From DUNY01 sp964520055 (lineage in GTDB: Bacteria; Bacillota; Thermosediminibacteria; Thermosediminibacterales; Tepidanaerobacteraceae), in NCBI GenBank assembly GCA_964520055.1, contig CAZFME010000007.1, positions 1 to 37,225 on the forward strand: a stretch of 37,225 bases of DNA. Direction: 5' to 3'. The notes under the pieces were generated by a model. The model searched no databases, was not told where the DNA came from, and saw nothing but the letters and a program-made list of their open reading frames with translations. Made by a program: the position numbers and the translations under genes. Below are positions 8,211 to 14,717 of the stretch, in pieces; position 1 is the stretch's first letter; each line of letters starts with the position of its first letter.

Positions 8211-8579
8211 TTACCGTACACTTTCAATAATTATTTTTTCACCCAGATCTACGGTCAATGGCTCGGTACCTTCTAAGTGTATATCACCGGGCATTTCCGG
8301 AGCTGGTTTTCCATCAAATTTTAGACATGCATGCCCCATTCGTCTTAGATTGTTATTAGCTTTTTCTCCTATTGCTGTAACAATATAGGCCCTATCTCCA
8401 AGGTATAGTCTGTCTCCTGTTTTGATGTCTTCAAAAAGCTTACCACCGCTGTGCATTATTGATATATCTTTCATTTCTAAGGGCATTTCTTTTTTTGTAA
8501 ACAATACCATGATTTTTTGACTAAAGAATTTTTGGGCCATTTCACCAATGGCTATTACAGTTACTTCGTATTTCTTCAT
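8211..8579 (-). CDS. gutA: PTS glucitol/sorbitol-type IIA component (orphan)
   Basis: A 122-residue protein resembling the soluble IIA of the glucitol/sorbitol PTS family (SrlB/GutA): beta-rich, with ending motifs MPGDIHLEGTEPLTVDLGEKI and the core GDRLYLGDRAYIVTAIGEKANNNLRRMGH. In a full system IIA relays phosphate from HPr to IIB. Here no IIB or IIC membrane genes are present on either side, so it is either supplied to a transporter elsewhere or works as a regulator. The start has AAGGAGG at seven bases. It heads the likely operon ending in ptsI. A 19-bp perfect inverted repeat lies 35 bp upstream of the start. Confidence 0.85.
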   Translation of the reverse strand: MKKYEVTVIAIGEMAQKFFSQKIMVLFTKKEMPLEMKDISIMHSGGKLFEDIKTGDRLYLGDRAYIVTAIGEKANNNLRRMGHACLKFDGKPAPEMPGDIHLEGTEPLTVDLGEKIIIESVR

Positions 8580-8613
8580 AAATTGCCTCCTTACCTTTTT
8601 TATGTTAAAGCCT

Positions 8614-8660
8614 TATAATAATAAGCATAAACATTGTTTTTGTTTATGCTTATTATTATA
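8614..8660. repeat. Perfect 19-bp inverted repeat upstream of gutA
   Basis: Arms at 8614-8632 and 8642-8660 are exact complements around a 9-base loop; the arms are AT-rich with a central AAGCATAAAC. No T-tract follows on the minus strand, so an operator or 5'-leader hairpin for gutA fits better than a simple terminator. Confidence 0.7.
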
Positions 8661-8786
8661 TCACACCGCAGCGTAGCTTCAATCAAAAAAGTATAAAAAG
8701 ACAGCGAAAGAGATTTGTTAATTATGTGCAGCGATTCCTGGCGGTTTGAGAAGAATTATGAAGATTAATATTAGTTTTGTATTTTG

Positions 8787-8826
8787 ATGACAAACTAAAC
8801 GTCCCCCTGTCACTTTCCTTTGTCAT
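8787..8826. repeat. REP-like repeat relic
   Basis: ATGACAAA and TTTGTCAT (perfect 8-bp inverted repeat) enclose GTCCCCCTGTCAC. The combination of GTGACAGGGGGACG with a TTTGTCA end resembles a dispersed intergenic repeat I recall from many clostridial genomes. No transposase is nearby. Confidence 0.5.
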
Positions 8827-8843
8827 ATTTTTACTTGCTAATG

Positions 8844-8948
8844 TCATCTGTTACACCCGTCAGTTTTTGAGAATTCCTTGGGTGAATAACCGGTATATTT
8901 TCTAAAGCAGTACTTGCTCGTTAAACGTCGAATAATATTATTAAAGAA
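8844..8948 (-). pseudogene. C-terminal relic of an AraC-family regulator
   Basis: Thirty-four codons before a TGA read FNN … FRKYTGYSPKEFSK, which matches the last recognition helix and signature of AraC/XylS activators (consensus F-K-K-Y-T-G-x-S-P-x-x-F-R). Nothing in frame upstream continues the domain, and the region between FNN and YCF is degraded. Its place between gutA and fsa suggests a lost sugar-operon activator. Confidence 0.6.
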
Positions 8949-8980
8949 AAAAGATGTAGGGAACTACCATCTGGTTTTTT
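8947..8980. terminator. Bidirectional terminator-like hairpin downstream of fsa
   Basis: AGATG-TAG pairs with CTA-CATCT (one bulged C) around GGAA, flanked by AAAAAA on one side and TTTTTT on the other. On the minus strand it lies about 120 bp after the fsa stop. Confidence 0.55.
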
Positions 8981-9049
8981 AAAAATCCTACTAAAATTAT
9001 CTAAAAAAAGCCTTGCTGAAAAAATAGTAAACCCCATTGAAATCATTAA

Positions 9050-9084
9050 ACAGAACCCTTCAAAGGCTTTGTTTTGGGTTCTGT
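9050..9084 (-). terminator. Hairpin immediately after fsa
   Basis: ACAGAACCC and GGGTTCTGT form a 9-bp perfect stem over a 17-base loop, 18 bases after the fsa stop. The T-tract is poor (TTTAAT), so it may be an RNA-stabilising hairpin or weak terminator. Confidence 0.5.
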
Positions 9085-9101
9085 GGGCTGGAAAGAAAAT
9101 T

Positions 9102-9749
9102 CTATTTTTTTGGCACTTTCTCCCAATCGTTTAGGAATCTCTCAATGCCAATATCTGTCAATGGATGTTTTATCATTTGCTTTAAAACTTTATACGGAAC
9201 AGTGGCAATATCGGCGCCGGCCCTGGCTGATTCAAAGACATCCATAGGGGACCTAATACTGGCAGCAATAATTTCAGTTGAAATATCGTGGAAATTAAAG
9301 ATTTCAGCAATATTCGAGACGAGTTTAATTCCGTTTTGAGTGATATCGGTAAAGCGGCCTATAAAAGGGCTCACATAAGTAGCTCCGGCTCGAGCCGCCA
9401 GCAGAGCCTGATTTGGGTTAAATACCAGAGTTACATTGGTCTTGATGTTCTTTTCTTTGAGTTCATTTACGGCTTTTAGGCCTTCCCATGTCATAGGTAT
9501 TTTTATGACAATATTGGGATGCCAATTGGCAATCTCCGCAGCCTCCTTGACCATTCCAGCTGCTTCAAGGCTTATTACTTCTGCACTGATTGGCCCGTCC
9601 AGTATTGATGTGATTTCCAGAATGGTTTCTTTAAAATCTCTGCCTTCTTTAGCTATCAGGGTTGGGTTTGTGGTGATTCCACAAATTACCCCCGTTGCTG
9701 CGACTTCGCGAATCTCGTCCACATTAGCGGTATCAAGGAAAAACTTCAT
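9102..9749 (-). CDS. fsa: Fructose-6-phosphate aldolase / TalC-type transaldolase
   Basis: Short (215-residue) class I aldolase of the FSA/TalC group, which cleaves or forms fructose 6-phosphate or acts as a transaldolase in the pentose phosphate pathway. The TIM-barrel motifs are complete: FFLDTANVDEI at the start, GITTNPTLIAKEG near 24, the Schiff-base lysine in VIKIPMTWEGL (Lys83), NVTLVFNPNQALLAARAGA near 105, and SPFIGR near 127. Sequence alone does not separate aldolase from transaldolase activity. ATG 9749 follows GGGGGTT. It stands alone between a regulator gene and the gutA-ptsI block; a decayed AraC gene lies just beyond. Confidence 0.92.
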   Translation of the reverse strand: MKFFLDTANVDEIREVAATGVICGITTNPTLIAKEGRDFKETILEITSILDGPISAEVISLEAAGMVKEAAEIANWHPNIVIKIPMTWEGLKAVNELKEKNIKTNVTLVFNPNQALLAARAGATYVSPFIGRFTDITQNGIKLVSNIAEIFNFHDISTEIIAASIRSPMDVFESARAGADIATVPYKVLKQMIKHPLTDIGIERFLNDWEKVPKK

Positions 9750-9896
9750 TTAATTCAACCCCCGTTATCATCATTTTATATTATTCTATACTATTTTTAT
9801 AAATGTTTCCAGTCAGATACATATATGGTGTTCTTGTCAACGGGAAAAAGCTTTTTTTGGATTTATCCGTTGCTTTATCATTATTTTATCATTATT

Positions 9897-12533
9897 TTAG
9901 ACTTTTTTCTCTAACTTTCGTAGTTTTCTTACTATGGTTGATTGATTCACATCCAGAAGTTCTGCCATTTCGTAGGTGGTTTTACATCGGTCTTGAGCCA
10001 TCTGCAATAGCTGTGATTCAACGAATTCTACGGCTTTTTTCAATGGCATAATTCCATCAACTGTTATTTGTTGACCGAACTGCTTGCCGATGATATTTTG
10101 AGGCAAATCTTTCATGGTAATATAATCTTTTTCAGATATCACCGTCAATCTTTCAACAAGATTTTCCAATTCCCGCACATTGCCCGGCCATGAATATTTC
10201 TTGAGAATGTTCATGACTGCTTCATCAAAGGATATGTTCTTACTGTGTTTTTGATTGTAGTGAGAAAGAAAATAATCTATCAGCAGTTCTATATCCTCAA
10301 CACGTTCACGCAATGGTGGAATTACCAATGGGACTACATTCAGTCGATAATATAAATCCTCTCTAAATAGTCCCTCATCAACCATTTTTTTAAGGTCTTT
10401 ATTCGTGGCTGCAATAACTCTTATATCAACTTTTACGGGTTTGGTTCCACCAATGCGGGTAAGTTCATATTCTTGCAAAACTTGCAATAGCTTTACCTGC
10501 AAACTCAGAGGTAAATCTCCGATTTCATCCAACAATAATGTACCCTTGTCGGCCATCTCTATAAGACCGGGTTTTCCCTCCCGTTTTGCCCCCGTGAAGG
10601 CTCCGGTTTCGTAGCCAAAAAGTTCCGACTCCAATAAGCTTTCCGGAATGGAGCCACAGTTTATTTTTACAAATGGTCCATTACGTCTCGGACTGTTTTC
10701 CTGAATGAATCTGGCAATAAGGCCTTTGCCAACACCCGATTCTCCCAAGATCAAAACTGTGGTATTTACCGATGCCACTCGCAAAGATAATTTTATTATC
10801 TTTTCCATTGACAAGCTGATGCTGACTATTTTAGGTAAAGGCACAAGATCATCTGTGTTTAAGGATTGCTCCATATAACGTCTCATCTTTACGGCCTCTT
10901 CTGATTCTCGGCTGAGCCGATTCAGCTCCTCCATATCCCGGGAATTTATAACCACTCTTGACACATGGCCTTCTTCATCGTATATCGGATTACCTGTTGA
11001 CAGGATTTTTTTGCCTGAACTGGTTTCCTGTATAAGGGTTAATCTTCTTTTTTCCTTTAGCACGAGATAGGTTAGGGAGGGATATATGATTCTTTCCTCT
11101 TCTAGTTTTTCGGCTTTCATCCCTATCAAGCTTTCAAGAGGTTTATCCAAAAACCGGGCAAAAGCGCGATTTAACCTCAATGTCCTGCCATCGCCATCGG
11201 ATACAAATATACCGTCATAGGATGATTCTATTATGGCGTTCATCTCACGGTTGTATTCCATGGTGGTCTTTTTTTCATCCATCTCCTTTGTCAAAAGGAA
11301 AGGAAGACACATATCTTTTTCGGCAATATCATTATATACTGCCAGAGCTTTTTCTCTGCACGAACTGTAGCCACAGGCTCCACAGTTAAGTTCGTCTTCC
11401 CTGGTAAATTTATTCGTATAACTAAGAATCTTTTTAATCTCTGTTTCAGAAGGATAGTTCAATGAAACCTGCATATTTGTAAAATCTCTATATAAATTCA
11501 CTTTGGAGTAATCTTGGAAACTTCTTATGAAATCCCTCAAGGACTCTTGGTTCTTAGCATATCCGCGATTATCCTGGACAAAAGCCTCAACTTTCTCCCA
11601 ATTGATAAAATAATTGACGTTTTTGAAAAAAGGCCCGTCAATGCATCCATTGCACATCAAAATATCTACGAAAAAGGGCTTGAAATCGGTTTTTTCAATA
11701 TTTTCAATGCAAGATACAGCACCTTCCTTCCCTCCAACTACTATCGTGTTACGGGAAAAGTTAAAGTTATCCTTTAAAGACAAATATAGACCACCGCTAA
11801 CCGGAAAACCTCTAAAGGCTTTTTCGGCAATATGACTATCAAAGTAAGGTTCATCGAAATCTTGGTTTAATATTGGAGATTCTATGTCTATTTTACTTAA
11901 AGTCAATACATCTTCCAGTTCTTGGAAAGTCAGCACTACATCAACACCGTGTACTTTTTCCGCCTCATCTTTTTTCGCTATACAAGGCCCTATAAAAACC
12001 ACCCGGGCTCCGGGATATATCGATTTTATAAGTCTGCCTGTGGCTATCATGGGCGAAACCACAGGTGCTAAATATGGTATGAGATTTGGGTGATGCTTTT
12101 CAATTAAGTTAACAACGGCAGGGCATGTAGAACCGATAATGGGCGGGTTGGCATTTGCCAGCAGTTTTTCATACTCCGTTGCTATTAGCTGCGCCCCGAC
12201 CGCAACTTCCCATACCTCATCAAATCCCAGGGCTTTTAATGCTGCAATCATTTTTTTATAATCCCCCGCCTGAAAAGCCGCAGGAAAACTGGGTGCCAAA
12301 GCAGCAACTTTAAATTGTTTCTGGCTTAAAATGTCTAAGGTTTCTTTAATACCACTCTTTACCATCTTTGCATTTTGTGAACATACTTTCACACAATTGC
12401 CACAGGATATACACCTTTCTGTCAAAACCTCCGCCTGGCCGTTTTTCACCCTTACTGCCTTCACTTCACATTGACGTACACATGTATAACACTGCTTGCA
12501 TTTATTTTTTTCCGTCCATACAATCCCTGCCAT
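9897..12533 (-). CDS. Sigma-54 activator with ferredoxin, [FeFe]-hydrogenase-like and PAS sensor domains
   Basis: An 878-residue cytoplasmic regulator. Domains in order: two [4Fe-4S] ferredoxin motifs (Cys12,15,18,22 and Cys41,44,47,51); a hydrogenase large-subunit-like domain, about 70-370, with remnants of the three H-cluster motifs (STCPAV with Cys137, GPCIAKK with Cys183, MCNGC with Cys294 and Cys297); a CGAC…C Fe-S motif (Cys384,387,392, then Cys409); a PAS domain about 428-540; a sigma-54 AAA+ domain with Walker A GESGVGKG (597-604), the sigma-54 contact GAFTGA (644-649), Walker B LLLDE and an arginine finger region; and a helix-turn-helix at about 852-873. The H-cluster motifs are altered (CxxC where catalytic enzymes have CxxxC), so a sensor rather than an enzyme is likely. 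It lies next to the hnd operon, which has a -24/-12 promoter. The start ATG 12533 gives the ferredoxin motif at the expected distance. Confidence 0.9.
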   Translation of the reverse strand: MAGIVWTEKNKCKQCYTCVRQCEVKAVRVKNGQAEVLTERCISCGNCVKVCSQNAKMVKSGIKETLDILSQKQFKVAALAPSFPAAFQAGDYKKMIAALKALGFDEVWEVAVGAQLIATEYEKLLANANPPIIGSTCPAVVNLIEKHHPNLIPYLAPVVSPMIATGRLIKSIYPGARVVFIGPCIAKKDEAEKVHGVDVVLTFQELEDVLTLSKIDIESPILNQDFDEPYFDSHIAEKAFRGFPVSGGLYLSLKDNFNFSRNTIVVGGKEGAVSCIENIEKTDFKPFFVDILMCNGCIDGPFFKNVNYFINWEKVEAFVQDNRGYAKNQESLRDFIRSFQDYSKVNLYRDFTNMQVSLNYPSETEIKKILSYTNKFTREDELNCGACGYSSCREKALAVYNDIAEKDMCLPFLLTKEMDEKKTTMEYNREMNAIIESSYDGIFVSDGDGRTLRLNRAFARFLDKPLESLIGMKAEKLEEERIIYPSLTYLVLKEKRRLTLIQETSSGKKILSTGNPIYDEEGHVSRVVINSRDMEELNRLSRESEEAVKMRRYMEQSLNTDDLVPLPKIVSISLSMEKIIKLSLRVASVNTTVLILGESGVGKGLIARFIQENSPRRNGPFVKINCGSIPESLLESELFGYETGAFTGAKREGKPGLIEMADKGTLLLDEIGDLPLSLQVKLLQVLQEYELTRIGGTKPVKVDIRVIAATNKDLKKMVDEGLFREDLYYRLNVVPLVIPPLRERVEDIELLIDYFLSHYNQKHSKNISFDEAVMNILKKYSWPGNVRELENLVERLTVISEKDYITMKDLPQNIIGKQFGQQITVDGIMPLKKAVEFVESQLLQMAQDRCKTTYEMAELLDVNQSTIVRKLRKLEKKV

Positions 12534-12700
12534 GCCGACACCTCATTTAATAAATATTATGTTTTTACTCACCCTATTATCAATATTCTATCATTTAGGG
12601 CGTTATAAATCCATTTATAATTTTATATTTTGCATAATCTGACAACCTGTTAGCATTATTCTCCATGCTAAAAAATATTTTTTATGGAAACTCTTATGAT

Positions 12701-12897
12701 GTGAAGATGACGGAGAGCGTTTCCTTTTAAACAAAACCCTTGTCATTCTTTAGCTTGAGACAAATGCAGCAGAGGCAGTGTGCAGAACAAGGCGTCGGCA
12801 CTCGGCAGGACGCTGAATTGGTACAAGCCCCTGAGCAGTGCAGGATCAAGCTGACAGTGACAGGTCTTTCTTAAAGGAGAAATGGCGTCATCTTCAC
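12701..12897. repeat. Compact self-complementary element (MITE-like or structured RNA)
   Basis: The ends GTGAAGATGACG (12701-12712) and CGTCATCTTCAC (12886-12897) are perfect complements. Inside, further segments pair in nested order: TTTCCTTTTAA with TTAAAGGAGAAA, TGTCA…AGCTTGA (12741-12758) with TCAAGCT…TGACA (12846-12862), TGCA…GC with GC…TGCA, and an apical GCGTC/GACGC (12792-12796/12809-12813). The core is clearly richer in GC than the AT-rich flanks. No ORF explains it and I see no target-site duplication. It fills most of the gap between the regulator and the hydrogenase operon terminator; the rest (12534-12700) is AT-rich and should hold the regulator's promoter. Confidence 0.65.
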
Positions 12898-12924
12898 CAG
12901 AGTATCTTTTTCATTTTTACCTTT

Positions 12925-12956
12925 AAAAGCAAGCGTCAAGCTTTGATGCTTGACGC
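12925..12956 (-). terminator. Intrinsic terminator of the hnd hydrogenase operon
   Basis: On the minus strand GCGTCAAGC pairs with GCTTGACGC around ATCAAA, followed by TTGCTTTT. It begins 19 bases after the hndD stop codon. Confidence 0.8.
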
Positions 12957-12974
12957 CCATTTAGATCTTATGTC

Positions 12975-14717
12975 TTATGTGTAAAGAGGTCGTTTTGTAT
13001 AATGTGTGTGCAAAAGTTGATGAGATTTGTCTCCCAGAGGCTTCTCTAGATACTCCTTGTATAAAGCCTTAACGGCAGGATTTTCGTGGGATTTTCTCAG
13101 TGGCATGCTACGATCTACCTCGTATATAGCATCGCCCCTTATTTCTCTGTAGTCACTCTCCCAACGCTCATCGGAGCTCAATATTGGCTGGCCCCCTCCT
13201 CCTACACAGCCTCCGGGGCAACACATTATTTCTATAAAATGATACTCGGCTTCCCCGTTTTTAACCCGATCTAAAACCTTCCGTGCGTTGGAGAGGCTAT
13301 GTGCCACTGCCACATTGACTTTAGTTCCTTCTACATCTATTGTAGCTTCTTTAACTCCTTCGACACCACGGACTTCACCAAAATCAATGTTTTCCAATTC
13401 TTTTCCCGTAACTATTTCATACACGGTTCTCAAGGCCGCTTCCATAACACCGCCGGTAGCACCGAAGATAGCCGCTGCACCCGTGGATATCCCTAGAGGT
13501 TCATCAAATTCCCCCTCCGGCAGTTTGCTTACGTCTATCCCGGCCTCTTTCAACATCCTGGAAAGCTCTCTTGTGGTCAAAGCTGCATCCACATCTTGGT
13601 ATCCGCTGGAATTCATCTCGGGTCTTGCGCATTCAAACTTCTTGGCTGTGCAGGGCATGATAGACACGGAAAATATCTTTGCCGGGTCAATACCGATTTT
13701 TTCCGCATAATAGGTTTTTACAAGTGCGCCGAACATCTGCTGAGGAGATTTGCAAGTCGAAAGGTTATCAAGGAATTCCGGATAATAGTGTTCACAGAAC
13801 TTAATCCATCCCGGGCTGCAGGATGTTATCAAAGGCAGCTTGCCGCCATTTTGTAATCGATCTAAAAACTCCGACCCTTCTTCCATTATTGTGAGATCTG
13901 CAGTAAAGTTTGTATCAAATACCTTGTCAAAACCTAGTTTTCTTAAGGCTGTGGGCAATTGTTTCGTAACAACGGCACCACGTTCTTTACCGAATTCCTC
14001 TCCCAAGGAGACCCTTATGGCGGGCGCAGTCTGTACAACTACAAATTTATCGGGGTCGGCTAGGGCTTGCCAAACCTTGTGTGTATCATCCTTCTCCGTC
14101 AGTGCACCCACCGGGCATGATATGATGCATTGTCCGCAGTTAACACATGGTGCTTCAGCCAAGCTCATATTGTATACGGGTGAAACCACCGTGTGAAAGC
14201 CTCTGAAATTCGGTGCAATTACACCGACCCCTTGTATATCATTGCACGTGCTTATACATCTATGGCATAAAATGCATCTTGATGTATCACGGACGATTGA
14301 AGGTGAAAAATCATCATACTGAGATTCATGTTTTTCTCCGGGATATCTAATGGATTTTATACCCAACTCTTCAGACAGTTTTTGGAGCTCGCAGTTTAAA
14401 TTTCTTATACATGTGGGACATTCCACATTATGATCTGAAAGCAACAATTCCAGTATGAGTTTTCTTGCTTCTCTTACTGCGGGTGAATTCGTTATGACCT
14501 CCATACCCTCTGTAACCGGCAGAACACATGATGTTTGAAGGGTTTTGGCTCCTTTTACTTCTACAATGCACATACGGCACGCCCCAATCTCATTTATGCC
14601 TTTCAGATAACAAAGTGTCGGAATGTGGATTCCGGCATTTCGTGCCGCCTCCAAAACTGTCGAGCCCTTTACTGTTTCAACTTTATGGCCGTCAATGATC
14701 AATGTCACCTTATCCAT
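12975..14717 (-). CDS. hndD: [FeFe] hydrogenase catalytic subunit (HndD/HydA type)
   Basis: Catalytic subunit of a multimeric soluble hydrogenase that reduces protons or oxidises H2. From the N-terminus: a [2Fe-2S] domain (GACRMCIVEV), a His/Cys [4Fe-4S] motif (HNVECPTCIRNLNCEL), two ferredoxin [4Fe-4S] motifs (CILCHRCISTC and CVNCGQCIISCP), then the H-cluster domain with L1 TSCSPGW (298-304), L2 MPCTAKK (354-360) and L3 EIMCCPGGCVGGGG (from 496), and the small-subunit-like tail. L1 has Ser where monomeric hydrogenases have the proton-relay Cys. The 580-residue length fits HndD/HydA. The start at ATG 14717 (GGGAG nine bases upstream) overlaps the hndC stop by 8 bp; the ATG three codons earlier lies directly on the ribosome site. 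Despite the shared N-terminal plan it is not NuoG, since all three H-cluster motifs are present. Confidence 0.95.
   Translation of the reverse strand: MDKVTLIIDGHKVETVKGSTVLEAARNAGIHIPTLCYLKGINEIGACRMCIVEVKGAKTLQTSCVLPVTEGMEVITNSPAVREARKLILELLLSDHNVECPTCIRNLNCELQKLSEELGIKSIRYPGEKHESQYDDFSPSIVRDTSRCILCHRCISTCNDIQGVGVIAPNFRGFHTVVSPVYNMSLAEAPCVNCGQCIISCPVGALTEKDDTHKVWQALADPDKFVVVQTAPAIRVSLGEEFGKERGAVVTKQLPTALRKLGFDKVFDTNFTADLTIMEEGSEFLDRLQNGGKLPLITSCSPGWIKFCEHYYPEFLDNLSTCKSPQQMFGALVKTYYAEKIGIDPAKIFSVSIMPCTAKKFECARPEMNSSGYQDVDAALTTRELSRMLKEAGIDVSKLPEGEFDEPLGISTGAAAIFGATGGVMEAALRTVYEIVTGKELENIDFGEVRGVEGVKEATIDVEGTKVNVAVAHSLSNARKVLDRVKNGEAEYHFIEIMCCPGGCVGGGGQPILSSDERWESDYREIRGDAIYEVDRSMPLRKSHENPAVKALYKEYLEKPLGDKSHQLLHTHYTKRPLYT

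Noticed and set aside
9872..9897. Tandem TTATCATTAT repeat at the end of the regulator gene
   Set aside because: Two imperfect copies only in AT-rich sequence; no array and no sign of function.
13288..13710. Plus-strand frame of 140 codons opposite hndD
   Set aside because: The hndD reading has complete hydrogenase motifs across the same bases; the opposite frame is low-complexity Ser/Pro-rich.
12975..14717. HndD as NuoG of complex I
   Set aside because: The N-terminal domains are shared, but L1, L2 and L3 H-cluster motifs are present and no membrane Nuo genes are nearby.
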